Part shown: piece after piece, positions 8,298 to 16,511 of the stretch
Layout: each line of letters starts with the position of its first letter
Numbering within the stretch: position 1 is the stretch's first letter
DNA from: Desulfovibrio inopinatus DSM 10711
GTDB lineage: Bacteria; Desulfobacterota; Desulfovibrionia; Desulfovibrionales; Desulfovibrionaceae
DNA length: 64,000 bases
Direction of reading: 5' to 3'
Assembly: GCF_000429305.1 (NCBI RefSeq)
Contig: NZ_AUBP01000010.1
Location: 1-64,000, forward strand
Translations under genes and position numbers: made by a program
Notes under the pieces: generated by a model
What the model was told of the DNA's origin: nothing
Seen by the model: the letters and a program-made list of their open reading frames with translations, nothing else
The model's database searches: none

Positions 8298-9260
8298 TCA
8301 GGCAGTGATTGTGCGAACAAGTTCGATACGCACGTGGTCGCCGACGTCGGCCTCCTGACTGAGTCCGTAGATTGTCAATGTAACAGTTTCAAGTTGGACT
8401 TTATACTGGATATAATGCCCGACGAAAAGCACTTCCAACACAGTTGCCGGTCCGTTGGGATCCGGATGTAGGCGCAACCCTTCGGGTCTGGCATAGACCA
8501 TGCCATTGTTGTCTTCCAGAGGAATGGGCGTGTCCAGGAAGGAGAGAAGTTGGGGAGGGATGGCATTGACCGGCCCGAGGAAGGATGCAGCCTTGAGATT
8601 TCGTGGGTTGTGATAGATGTCGGCGACACTGCCGAATTGTTGCAAGCATCCATCGAGTAGAATACCGATTTTATCAGACATAATAAATGCTTCAGCAAGG
8701 TCATGAGTAACACTTACCGTCGCTATGCCAAACGCCTTTTGGGTTTGACGAATGAATTGCGCGGTTTCGGCTTTGAGGTTTCGATCAAGATTGGCAAAAG
8801 GTTCGTCAAGAAGTAAGGCGGATGGTTCGACGGCCATGGCACGAGCGAGCGCAACCCGTTGTTTCTGGCCGGCTGACAACGTGGCTGGATAGGTATCGCC
8901 CATATCGGAAAGGTGAAACGCGTCGAGCATGGAGGCGACGCGGGACTGAATTTCGGCTTTGGGGAGGTGTCTGGCGGTCAAACCGAAACCTATGTTTTGG
9001 CGAACCGTAAGGCTCGGAAAAAGAACGTAATCTTGAAAAACAAGAATGACTGGATGTGCTTTTGACGGTGGACGGGTGAAGGTTACCTTTCCACTGGTGG
9101 GTGTATCCAGCCCGGCGATAATATTGAGGAGTGTTGTCTTTCCGACACCGGATGGCCCAATGATCGAAATGATTTCATTTGGTTCAGCGAGAAAGCTGAC
9201 GTTGTTGAAAACGGTCTTCCCGTGAAATTGCTTGCTGAGATTGTCTACGCGAAAAACCAT
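8298..9260 (-). CDS. ABC transporter ATP-binding protein
   Basis: This 320-residue ATPase shows Walker A GPSGVGKTTLL (near residue 34), the Q-loop in VILVFQDYVLF, the signature LSAGQKQRVALARAMA, Walker B SALLLDEPFANLD and the switch His in SVTHDLAEAF. After about residue 230 there is a C-terminal extension of the TOBE type, as in PotA/FbpC-like importers, so the protein is longer than YnjD. It should energise uptake of the ligand of the adjacent binding protein. Its start overlaps the upstream kinase-like gene by 16 bases, indicating translational coupling. No membrane permease gene is present in the operon. Confidence 0.9.
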   Translation of the reverse strand: MVFRVDNLSKQFHGKTVFNNVSFLAEPNEIISIIGPSGVGKTTLLNIIAGLDTPTSGKVTFTRPPSKAHPVILVFQDYVLFPSLTVRQNIGFGLTARHLPKAEIQSRVASMLDAFHLSDMGDTYPATLSAGQKQRVALARAMAVEPSALLLDEPFANLDRNLKAETAQFIRQTQKAFGIATVSVTHDLAEAFIMSDKIGILLDGCLQQFGSVADIYHNPRNLKAASFLGPVNAIPPQLLSFLDTPIPLEDNNGMVYARPEGLRLHPDPNGPATVLEVLFVGHYIQYKVQLETVTLTIYGLSQEADVGDHVRIELVRTITA

Positions 9261-10231
9261 TCCATATTATCCAGGTAGGACGTAATTTTTCGAAACGTCT
9301 CTTCGTTTTTCAGAGAACGCTCGACCTGAGTGTATTCATACCATGCCATAAAACACCACGATAGAGCGCGAAGTAAAATCGTGCGCTCAAGAAGGGCTGT
9401 TCCTTCACGGAGTACATCGAGCTCCGGAACATTCTGTGCTTCGTGTTCGAGGAGGCCGGATCGATAGGCACAGAGAAATGTCTCTTTTTCTTTTGCTGAA
9501 AGTTTATGGTCGGTTTTCCATAATGTCGTTGTTGGAACACAAAAGTGTCCGAGATCCTGATAGCGACTTGAAATCACCGCTTTTTCCCAATCAACAAGGC
9601 AGGCTCGTTCCGGCGAGATGAGAAAGTTACCGGAATTCACTTCCGTGTTCACAATCACATCCGTATCAGCCTTGAATATATGGGAAGTTTCATCGGCCAA
9701 TTTTATAATTGTATCATGATAGTCCAGTAGTTTGGAGCGTTCCGCGTCGCGAGGATGATCAGGAAAACGTTGGATAAGTCCCAGGCTTTCACGAGCGATA
9801 TCGGCGATGGGGTGGTGTTGATGAATGAGGTGAGGGGCTGCCTGCACTGTGGGCAAAGCATGAATGCGAGCAAAGATGTCGGCGGCTCGTGTAAGGTCGC
9901 GCTCATATTGAAGAGCACGGCCTGGAATATATTCCATTGCCAGGCATCCCTTGTCGAGCCCGAACTGTTTCTCGGGGGCGACATCGTACCAGTAGGGCTG
10001 GGGGGTGACACCCGAAGGAGCAACTGCTTCAAGAACGTGGAATTCGTATTCGATTTGGTTGCTCAGGCCGAGTTGGCTGCCATGATTGATTCGAAAAACA
10101 ATATCGCGCCCATCAAGATGAACAAGATAATTGGCGTTATATTCACCGGCCGCGAGAAAGACGGGGTCGTCAATGCGAGATGCGCGATGAGTACATTGAA
10201 GGTAGCGGAGAATGGCTGTGGTGATGTTCAT
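9245..10231 (-). CDS. Aminoglycoside-phosphotransferase/choline-kinase-fold protein
   Basis: The 328-residue product has the APH-type kinase fold: AAGEYNANYLV (nucleotide loop, residues about 27-37), the lid Lys/Arg segment DIVFRINHGSQ, MEYIPGRAL in the hinge, and CLVDWEKA with the metal-binding Asp214. The catalytic loop reads N-T-E-V-N-S-G-N (195-202) where the family usually has H-x-D-x-x-x-x-N, so the catalytic base is Glu. Relatives phosphorylate choline, thiamine or homoserine; the substrate here is unknown. The start at 10231 is preferred over 10363 because a terminator lies at 10298-10330. It is the first gene of the transporter operon and may phosphorylate the imported compound. Confidence 0.7.
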   Translation of the reverse strand: MNITTAILRYLQCTHRASRIDDPVFLAAGEYNANYLVHLDGRDIVFRINHGSQLGLSNQIEYEFHVLEAVAPSGVTPQPYWYDVAPEKQFGLDKGCLAMEYIPGRALQYERDLTRAADIFARIHALPTVQAAPHLIHQHHPIADIARESLGLIQRFPDHPRDAERSKLLDYHDTIIKLADETSHIFKADTDVIVNTEVNSGNFLISPERACLVDWEKAVISSRYQDLGHFCVPTTTLWKTDHKLSAKEKETFLCAYRSGLLEHEAQNVPELDVLREGTALLERTILLRALSWCFMAWYEYTQVERSLKNEETFRKITSYLDNMEWFFA

Positions 10232-10297
10232 AACATGCTTGGTATAAAATATGAGCGTAACCCTGGGGTTTATTGGTGCATTCCCGAAGAAGAATGC

Positions 10298-10330
10298 AAA
10301 AAAGGGCCAACCGCTCAGGCGGGCAGCCCT
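10298..10330 (-). terminator. Terminator after the small membrane protein gene
   Basis: On the minus strand, an imperfect GC-rich stem (GGGC..CCGC / GCGG..GCCC) is followed by TTTTTTG. It ends transcription from 10623 before the kinase-like gene. Confidence 0.75.
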
Positions 10331-10404
10331 GAACATCGTATGGTGGAGGAGTAAAGGAAGCAAAGAGCCCGGTCAAGCTGGACCGTGAATGCAAGCATAA
10401 ACTC

Positions 10405-10623
10405 TTATTCTGTGGGTTTGTCAATTTCCTTGCCGTGGATGTGGTCCATAGCAAATCCTCCTTGGTAGATAACACCGGTCCGTGAATCGACGATAAATTC
10501 TTGCTGCTCTTCAAAAACAGCGATGTATCGACCGTTTTCGGATGACTTGGCGTAAAGCATGAGAAAACCGGCAAGGATAGCCAAAATGCCGATTTTGAAA
10601 ATGATATCAATGCCATCTTTCAT
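10405..10623 (-). CDS. Small single-pass membrane protein (72 aa), unknown function
   Basis: I do not recognise the family. Residues about 4-24 form one hydrophobic helix (DIIFKIGILAILAGFLMLYA); the rest is a polar tail containing EQQEFIVDSRTGVIYQG. The ATG at 10623 is chosen because ATGGAG serves as a ribosome-binding site seven bases ahead; an in-frame ATG at 10635 overlaps that site. The gene has its own terminator at 10298-10330. Its promoter region is shared with the divergent 10815 gene and contains paired GTACA repeats, so both may answer to the same regulator. Confidence 0.6.
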   Translation of the reverse strand: MKDGIDIIFKIGILAILAGFLMLYAKSSENGRYIAVFEEQQEFIVDSRTGVIYQGGFAMDHIHGKEIDKPTE

Positions 10624-10718
10624 AAAAAACTCCATGTTTTTTGTCTGTATCAACAAAGTAAAACCTTTGTATTTTGATGTATTAGCGTTTTTTTAAGAGA
10701 AATCAAGCGTGTTCATGC

Positions 10719-10788
10719 TGTACATAATTTGTACAAATTACAAAAAAATATGTTTACAAAAAAATAATTGTCGTACAAGATGCGTACA
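10719..10788. promoter_or_regulatory. Two pairs of GTACA direct repeats with 11-bp period
   Basis: TGTACA occurs at 10719 and 10730, and CGTACA at 10772 and 10783. Each pair has an exact 11-bp period and the pairs start 53 bp apart, close to five helical turns. Direct repeats with this period are typical of OmpR/PhoB-type response-regulator sites. They lie in the AT-rich gap between divergent genes (10623 minus, 10815 plus). A possible -35/-10 pair for the plus-strand gene is TTTACA (10753) and CAAGAT (10776). Confidence 0.5.
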
Positions 10789-10814
10789 GCTTTTGACATA
10801 AACGAGGAGGGGAT

Positions 10815-11240
10815 ATGTCGATATTCAAGCAAGATAAAGAAATCAAGCGAATGATTTTTAACGTTGAATCGGACATTGCTGAACGGCTCGAGTTGGCGAA
10901 AGAACGAGCGAAAGCTATCGATAAAAAACTCGATGTCGATACAGCGGTAAACAAAGCCTTGGAAAAATTTTTAAAAAAAGCGGAAAAAAAATTATCTGAG
11001 ATTCTTGGTGAACCGCGAGGAAAACGGAAAGAAAGTGAAGCGCAGGACGAGGCTGACGATGCTATCGCCGTTCGTTCTGGATCAGATGTCGTGGCGAAAC
11101 CGAAAGCCGAAGTTGCAACCAAGGCTGCGGCTGATGTGGCCATCAAGCCTGGGGCGCACGTTACGCCAATTAAGTCAGATGGAAGCACTGCATCCGGCGA
11201 GAAAAAAACAGGTGAGAATTCAGCGAAAGCTAACGCATAA
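10815..11240 (+). CDS. Hypothetical charged, helical protein (141 aa)
   Basis: I do not recognise a family. Residues 1-65 are highly charged and predicted helical (RLELAKERAKAIDKKLDV, LEKFLKKAEKKLSEILG), consistent with a coiled coil or a dimerising segment. Residues 66-141 are a low-complexity tail rich in Ala, Lys, Glu and Ser. There is no signal peptide or membrane helix. A strong ribosome-binding site (GAGGAGGGG) precedes the ATG. An amphi-Trp protein gene follows 64 bases downstream with a similar Ala/Lys/Pro-rich tail, and the two appear to form an operon ended by the terminator at 11799. Control through the upstream GTACA repeats is likely but unproven. Confidence 0.6.
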   Translation: MSIFKQDKEIKRMIFNVESDIAERLELAKERAKAIDKKLDVDTAVNKALEKFLKKAEKKLSEILGEPRGKRKESEAQDEADDAIAVRSGSDVVAKPKAEVATKAAADVAIKPGAHVTPIKSDGSTASGEKKTGENSAKANA

Positions 11241-11304
11241 TGCAATAATATTGCCGTCTGTCATCACACACAATCCATAAGAAACAATGGAGAAGGAAAA
11301 GAAC

Positions 11305-11757
11305 ATGAGCAAAAAAGGTATCGAACTGAAAGGAAACATGGAATATCAGGCCATCGTCTATTTTCTTGAAGACATTTTGGCCAGCTTCAAAGAGCGCACG
11401 ATTTGCATTCAGAAAAATGACGACCATGTCACGCTGAAGCCCACGGATTCCATTGATTTTGAAGTTGAAGCGACCACGAAAAAGAATAAGCAAAAACTGA
11501 CCATCGAACTGTCTTGGACGGAAGAATCTGTTCAAGATACGACCGAGACTTTCACGATTTCTTGCAAAGAGCCTGAACCTGCTCCTGAAGCCGTCGAAAC
11601 AGAAGTTGTCGTCACCAAGCCCGCTGAAGCCATGGCGAAAGAAGCTGTTGAAAAGACCGCTCAGCAACCTGCCAAGGTCGATGACAAAACTTCTGCGAAA
11701 AACCAGGATAATAAGGCCGATGAGAAAAAGCCGGGTACTACTCCCACCAAAAAATAG
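11305..11757 (+). CDS. Amphi-Trp domain-containing protein
   Basis: The first 75 residues match the amphi-Trp domain: ELKGNMEYQAIVYFLEDILA, then ASFKERTICIQKNDDHVTLK, then the end segment LTIELSWTE with the Trp that gives the domain its name. The domain's biochemical role is not established. The remaining 75 residues are a low-complexity Ala/Lys/Pro/Glu-rich tail ending in TTPTKK. The start at 11305 is chosen because GGAGAAGG lies at proper spacing; an earlier in-frame ATG at 11287 overlaps that site. The product is soluble, without signal peptide. It is the second gene after the 10815 ORF and is followed by a strong terminator. Confidence 0.75.
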   Translation: MSKKGIELKGNMEYQAIVYFLEDILASFKERTICIQKNDDHVTLKPTDSIDFEVEATTKKNKQKLTIELSWTEESVQDTTETFTISCKEPEPAPEAVETEVVVTKPAEAMAKEAVEKTAQQPAKVDDKTSAKNQDNKADEKKPGTTPTKK

Positions 11758-11798
11758 TTTGTATTTGTCCTCCCTGATCAGCGCGGGCGCGCTTTAGA

Positions 11799-11837
11799 AA
11801 AGAATGGGCCGCGGGATTCCCGCGGCCCATTCTTTTG
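11799..11837 (+). terminator. Terminator of the amphi-Trp operon
   Basis: AAGAATGGGCCGCGGG pairs perfectly with CCCGCGGCCCATTCTT over 16 bp with a short loop, followed by TTG. Confidence 0.85.
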
Positions 11838-11930
11838 CTCAAGAGAGAATAACGCTGAAGTTTTTGTATTACTCTGTAATGTACTTCTTATTCATCAGAG
11901 ACACAGCGGAGCATAGCATTTTGAAACAAC

Positions 11931-11972
11931 AAAACGCCGCCGTGAGCCCGAATTGAGGCTCACGGCGGCGTT
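11931..11972 (-). terminator. Terminator downstream of pheT
   Basis: On the minus strand a 16-bp perfect stem (AACGCCGCCGTGAGCC with its complement) and an 8-base loop are followed by TTGTTG. It ends the thrS-pheT operon 20 bases after the pheT stop. Confidence 0.85.
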
Positions 11973-11992
11973 ATCTATAGAATGGAATAGAA

Positions 11993-14389
11993 TTAGAATC
12001 GAACGGGCAGGGCGCTCGTCAGGCTATCGGCCAATTTGGCATGAAGTTTATCGACTTCTTTGTCTTTGAGCGTCTTGTCAGGATGGCGATACGTCAATCG
12101 GAAGCTCAGATTGCGTTCTTCGGTATTATCCTCGGGTTGGTAGACTGCAATCAACGTCGTATCATCTAAATTTGGAATGCGAGCGCTGTTGATGGTTTCA
12201 AACACTTTGGCCACGCTTAAAGTCACGGAAGCGATGAGCGTAATATCACGTTTAACTGGCGGATATTTGGGCAAAGCAACGAATTTTACGACGTGGTCTC
12301 GCCAGACAGAAGCGAGCAGATCGGCATCAAGCTCTGCAACCCAGACATTCTTACGGGCAAGGAAGCTGTCTGCAATATCGGGCATAACACGGCCCATGAC
12401 ACCAAGTTCACCCGCAGCGGTTGATACAACAACGCATGGCTCCAACCAGGGGTGATCCGTTTTCAGGGTAAACGTTGGGTCTACGTGTCCGAAAGTTGTA
12501 AGGAGGTTTTCGACAACACCCTTGAGGTCGGCATAATCGCATTCTTCATCGGGCCAGGGCCATGCATTGGGATTTCGTCTACCAGAGAGAACAAGGCCAA
12601 TACGGGTTGGTTCGAAGGCCCCGGTTTCGTTTTGAGGAGCTGCATGAAAAACTCTTGCCACTTCAAAAAGACGGAGATTGGTATTTCCCTGCGACATATT
12701 CTGTCGCACGCTCATCATGAGTCCAGGAATCAGCGTAGGCCGCATGACATTTTGATCTTCAGACAACGGATTGGCAACGGGAATACGGATATCGTCCGGG
12801 ATTGCAAAGAGATCAAGATCGGTTTGTCCGACGAAACTGTAGTTGATGGCTTCGTTGAATCCTTTGCCCACAGCCCATGTCTTCAGGCGGTTGGCGAAGC
12901 TGTAGTCATTCTCCGTGGCGGACTGATCGTCAATGTCTTTTGTAATAGCAGGGAGAATTGCCGGAATACGATCGAGACCGTAGACACGACCTGCTTCTTC
13001 GATGAGGTCGACTTCCCGTTCAAGGTCGGGGCGAAACGGCGGAGGCGTGACTGTCCACGAATCACTTTTGCACTCCACGGTCATGCCAAGAGCAACGAAC
13101 GTCTTGCGGCAGAATTCTTCATCCAAATCTATGCCAAGTAGACTGGCTGCGCGGGCCGGTCGAAATGTGATAGGCGTTTCTGTCCATGGTGACGGTTCAT
13201 TGGTCACAATTCCAGGACGAACCTGTCCTCCAGCAACTTGATGCATCAGGCCTGCGGCACGATTCAAGGCAAAACGCGATCCGGGTTGATCCACGCCGCG
13301 CTCGAAACGGTACGATGCTTCACTGGACAAGCCGAGTCGGCGAGCCGTGTGCCGGATGCTTGGTGGATGAAAAACCGCAGATTCCAGCAAAACGCGAGTA
13401 GAGCTGGCCTGCATTTCCGAGTTGGCACCACCCATGACACCGGCGAGACCGACAGCGCGCTCAGCATCGAAAATAATCATATCTTTGGCGGTCAGTGTGC
13501 GTTCCTGATCATCCAAAGTGACGAATTTTTGTCCTTCTTCTGCCCGACGAACGCCGATGATATTGCCCTTCAGCAGATCGAAGTCATAGGCATGCAGCGG
13601 TTGCCCAAGTTCCATGAGCACGTAGTTGGTGACGTCGACGATATTGTTGATGGGACGTTGTCCCACTGCAAGAAGTCTCCAACGCAACCAGTCGGGACTC
13701 GGCCCAACGGTGACGTCTTCAAGTGCACGTACCTGGAAAACCGGGCAAGTATCAGGATCGGGAATTTCAATGGATATAATATCAGAGGTGTCGGGACCGT
13801 CTTCAGGGACATGGACTGCAGGTAGGGTCATTGGTAAATTGAATGCAAGCGCGATTTCACGTGCAAGGCCAATGACACTTAAACAGTCGGGACGGTTTGG
13901 CGTGACACCCACGTCAAGGACTTCGGTATCCAGGCGAAGAGCATCAACCAGTTTTTCTCCGGGGTTGAGATCTTCCGGCAACACCATGATGCCGGAAGAT
14001 TCTTCGGCCAGACCGAGTTCTTTTTCCGAGCAGATCATGCCGAGCGAGACGACACCACGAATTTTACTTTTCTTGATTTTAAAGTCACCAGGCAAAACCG
14101 TTCCAACCGTGGCGACGGGGACGTTTTGGCCAGCAGCAACGTTGGGCGCGCCGCAAACGATGGTTAATGGTTCGTCTGCAACCACATCCACTGTGCACAC
14201 CGACAGTTTGTCTGCATCGGGGTGCGATTCGCGGGTCGTGACATGCCCAACAATCACGTCGTCGATATCTTGAAATGGCCGGATGATCTCTTCCATTTCC
14301 AGACCGAGCATAGTGAGGCGGTCGGCCAATTCCTGGATCGATCCCGTATATGGGACAAATTCACGCAACCAGTTCAAACTTAAAAGCAT
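11993..14389 (-). CDS. pheT: Phenylalanyl-tRNA synthetase beta subunit
   Basis: PheT forms the alpha2-beta2 enzyme with PheS and carries the editing domain. The 798-residue protein shows, in order, the N-terminal LLSLNWLREFVPY, the tRNA-binding EMAP-like domain (IVGHVTTRESHPDADKLSVC), the B3/B4 editing region with LGQPLHAYDFDLL, the B5 domain and the C-terminal anticodon-binding ferredoxin-like domain (KYPPVKRDITLIA). The ATG at 14389 follows GGAGG at ideal spacing, so five upstream in-frame codons are dropped. About 365 bases, holding two interspersed repeats, separate it from pheS, unusual for this tightly packed pair. It is the last gene of the thrS operon. Confidence 0.97.
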   Translation of the reverse strand: MLLSLNWLREFVPYTGSIQELADRLTMLGLEMEEIIRPFQDIDDVIVGHVTTRESHPDADKLSVCTVDVVADEPLTIVCGAPNVAAGQNVPVATVGTVLPGDFKIKKSKIRGVVSLGMICSEKELGLAEESSGIMVLPEDLNPGEKLVDALRLDTEVLDVGVTPNRPDCLSVIGLAREIALAFNLPMTLPAVHVPEDGPDTSDIISIEIPDPDTCPVFQVRALEDVTVGPSPDWLRWRLLAVGQRPINNIVDVTNYVLMELGQPLHAYDFDLLKGNIIGVRRAEEGQKFVTLDDQERTLTAKDMIIFDAERAVGLAGVMGGANSEMQASSTRVLLESAVFHPPSIRHTARRLGLSSEASYRFERGVDQPGSRFALNRAAGLMHQVAGGQVRPGIVTNEPSPWTETPITFRPARAASLLGIDLDEEFCRKTFVALGMTVECKSDSWTVTPPPFRPDLEREVDLIEEAGRVYGLDRIPAILPAITKDIDDQSATENDYSFANRLKTWAVGKGFNEAINYSFVGQTDLDLFAIPDDIRIPVANPLSEDQNVMRPTLIPGLMMSVRQNMSQGNTNLRLFEVARVFHAAPQNETGAFEPTRIGLVLSGRRNPNAWPWPDEECDYADLKGVVENLLTTFGHVDPTFTLKTDHPWLEPCVVVSTAAGELGVMGRVMPDIADSFLARKNVWVAELDADLLASVWRDHVVKFVALPKYPPVKRDITLIASVTLSVAKVFETINSARIPNLDDTTLIAVYQPEDNTEERNLSFRLTYRHPDKTLKDKEVDKLHAKLADSLTSALPVRF

Positions 14390-14424
14390 TATTGCCTCCA
14401 GCACGTAAGAAAAAAGAAGAAGAA

Positions 14425-14498
14425 TGCCTCCGGCGATTCTGCACTCACATCTTTATAAAAAGTTCAAGAAACGTGAGTACAGAGCATCTTCAAAAACG
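14425..14498 (+). repeat. Interspersed tagged-hairpin repeat, copy 1
   Basis: It has the constant 5' tag TGCCTCCGGCG (14425-14435), an inverted pair CTGCACTCAC / GTGAGTACAG (14439-14448 and 14473-14482, one mismatch), and the constant 3' tag TCTTCAAAAACG (14487-14498). The hairpin arms are the same as in the copy at 38710-38793. It lies between pheS and pheT. Confidence 0.6.
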
Positions 14499-14608
14499 AT
14501 TTACGTTAATTGTTTTGTATTCTGCGTATCCATGCAGTTTGCAACATACGTAACACAAATGTGTTTCCGAATGCCTATTCACGGTGGCCCCAGGATTCAC
14601 ACCCCCGT

Positions 14609-14745
14609 TAAAAAGGTTTGAAAAGAGGAGGTGATGGGAGGGGAGAGGGGGCTCTGGGGAAGGGGCAAGGAAGAGGGGAAACCTCTTTCCTCAAAAGGGG
14701 AGTCTCCTCTCTTTCCCGACCCTCTTCCTCAGACCGTTGGAGGCA
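14609..14745 (-). repeat. Interspersed tagged-hairpin repeat, degenerate copy 2
   Basis: Read on the minus strand it begins with TGCCTCCAACGG (tag 1 variant), holds a purine/pyrimidine-biased imperfect hairpin, and ends TTTTCAAACCTTTTT (tag 2 variant). It has the reverse orientation to copy 1 just upstream. Together the two copies fill most of the pheS-pheT gap. No gene is seen here. Confidence 0.4.
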
Positions 14746-14754
14746 AACGCTTCA

Positions 14755-15795
14755 TCACGCAAATTGACGTAAAAAGCGGGTGTCGTTTTCGAAAAGCATA
14801 CGGAGATCGCCGATACCATATTTCAGCATGGCGATGCGTTCGAGACCCATGCCAAAAGCAAATCCTGTCCATACCTCCGGATCGTATTCGGCAGAGGTAA
14901 AGACATTGGGATCGATCATTCCGCACCCAAGGATTTCGAGCCAGCCGGTTCCCTTACAGACTCGGCACGTTGAGCCAGCGGTAACGCCTTTTCCTGCACA
15001 CATGGTGCAGGAAATATCGACCTCGGCACTTGGCTCGGTGAATGGGAAAAAGCTCGGTCGGAAACGGACCATGGTATCGGTGCCGAATACGCGATGGACA
15101 AACGCCGTCAGCACTCCACGTAAATCGGCCATGCTCACATTTTTATCGACAAGAAAGCCCTCGATTTGGTGAAACATGGGGGTATGCGTCAAATCCGAAT
15201 CACGACGATAGACTTTGCCAGGAGCAATCGCAGCAACAGGCGGTGTCTTAGACAACATCGTCCGGACCTGAAGTGGAGACGTGTGCGTTCGAAGGAGCGT
15301 ATCAGTCCCAATATAGAGGGTATCTTGCATGTCCCGGGCTGGGTGCTCAGGGGGAAAATTGAGTGCTTCGAAGTTGTAATAATCGGTCTCGATTTCGGGA
15401 CCGATGACAATATCAAAGCCGAGACCGGCGAATGCCGTGCAGATATCGTTCATGACGAGCGTAATGGGGTGCAGGCTGCCCGAATGAGGCGCACGCCCGG
15501 GCATGGCCGGATCAAAAGAAGAAAGAAATGCGTTTGATTGTGAACGCTTGAGTTCTTCTATGCGCTTGGCATGAAGGGTCGTCAGCGTATTTTTTGCGGT
15601 ATTGGCGGCTTTGCCGGCTTCTGGCCGCATCTCAGGAGACAGTTCGGGCAAACGAGCTAATACGGCGGCAAGCGCGCCTTTACGGCCAAGGTACGCCACT
15701 CGAACGTCTTCGAGGTCCTCAAACGATGAAACCTGGTCGAGGCGCTCGCGGCATTCCTCGACCAGGTTGTGAAGGTCGTGAAACAGATCCGACAC
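14755..15795 (-). CDS. pheS: Phenylalanyl-tRNA synthetase alpha subunit
   Basis: PheS is the catalytic class II subunit that charges tRNA-Phe. The 346-residue length is normal. The N-terminal coiled coil spans residues about 1-90; motif 2 ([14 protein letters not shown]) and motif 3 ([18 protein letters not shown]) are intact. A Cys-rich insertion with CTMC and [16 protein letters not shown] resembles the zinc-ribbon-like insertion found in many bacterial PheS proteins. The ATG has a weak ribosome-binding site (AAGGGA). rplT lies 33 bases upstream on the same strand, the usual order in this operon. Confidence 0.97.
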   Translation of the reverse strand: MSDLFHDLHNLVEECRERLDQVSSFEDLEDVRVAYLGRKGALAAVLARLPELSPEMRPEAGKAANTAKNTLTTLHAKRIEELKRSQSNAFLSSFDPAMPGRAPHSGSLHPITLVMNDICTAFAGLGFDIVIGPEIETDYYNFEALNFPPEHPARDMQDTLYIGTDTLLRTHTSPLQVRTMLSKTPPVAAIAPGKVYRRDSDLTHTPMFHQIEGFLVDKNVSMADLRGVLTAFVHRVFGTDTMVRFRPSFFPFTEPSAEVDISCTMCAGKGVTAGSTCRVCKGTGWLEILGCGMIDPNVFTSAEYDPEVWTGFAFGMGLERIAMLKYGIGDLRMLFENDTRFLRQFA

Positions 15796-15828
15796 GTCGG
15801 TATCCCTTGGTTGTGCGGGTGAACGGGG

Positions 15829-16182
15829 TTATTGCATTTTCGCTTTGGCCACTTCCGCGAGTTTGGCGAAACCTTCTTTCTCCCGAACAGCCATGTCAGC
15901 CAGCATTTTGCGATTGATCTCAACGCCAGCCAGCGACAGGCCACGCATGAACGCACTGTAGCTCAGGCCATGCAAGCGAGCAGCTGCATTGATGCGGATG
16001 ATCCACAGCTTACGGAATTCGCGCTTTTTGGTCTTCCGGTCACGATACGCGTAGACCAGGGCGCGTTCGACGGTCTCACGTGCGGTTTCATACAATTTAG
16101 AACGGCCACCGCGGTAGCCTTTGGCCATCTTCAAATATTTTTTATGCCGTTTATGGGCGGCTTGTCCACGTTTTACACGCAT
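15829..16182 (-). CDS. rplT: 50S ribosomal protein L20
   Basis: L20 is an early-assembly protein of the large subunit that binds 23S rRNA. The 117-residue product has the full conserved length, with [20 protein letters not shown] at the start and [20 protein letters not shown] in the C-terminal domain. A strong GAGGAGG precedes the ATG. In other bacteria L20 represses its own operon by binding the infC-rpmI-rplT mRNA; whether that applies here cannot be seen directly. It lies between rpmI and pheS. Confidence 0.98.
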   Translation of the reverse strand: MRVKRGQAAHKRHKKYLKMAKGYRGGRSKLYETARETVERALVYAYRDRKTKKREFRKLWIIRINAAARLHGLSYSAFMRGLSLAGVEINRKMLADMAVREKEGFAKLAEVAKAKMQ

Positions 16183-16267
16183 GGTTGCTTCCTCCTCGGT
16201 TCACGAAAAAAACGCTCCGCAGGCTATAACGGCGCCAGCGGAGCTGATATCTGGCGATGAAAAACGA

Positions 16268-16468
16268 CTAGCAGCAGTACGGCATCAGTCGACGCACAGC
16301 CTTTTCATTGGTCGAATCGACCAATGTAGCCTTGCCAAGCTGACGCTTCCGCTTAGAGGCCTTCTTCGTAAGAATGTGGCGCAGATTTTTTTTACGACGT
16401 TTGAATTTGCCGCTGCCGGTCACAGTAAAGCGCTTGGCCGCGCTGCGGTTCGTTTTAATTTTAGGCAT
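16268..16468 (-). CDS. rpmI: 50S ribosomal protein L35
   Basis: This small basic protein of the large subunit is 66 residues long, the normal length. It shows the family start MPKIKTNRSAAKRF and the typical KRRKKNLRHILTKK segment. The ribosome-binding site AAGGAGG is strong. It lies between infC and rplT in the standard infC-rpmI-rplT order, with short spacers on both sides. Confidence 0.98.
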   Translation of the reverse strand: MPKIKTNRSAAKRFTVTGSGKFKRRKKNLRHILTKKASKRKRQLGKATLVDSTNEKAVRRLMPYCC

Positions 16469-16511
16469 GGTGCGTCCTCCTTGGAATATGGGCGCGACCG
16501 AATCCGGTCGG

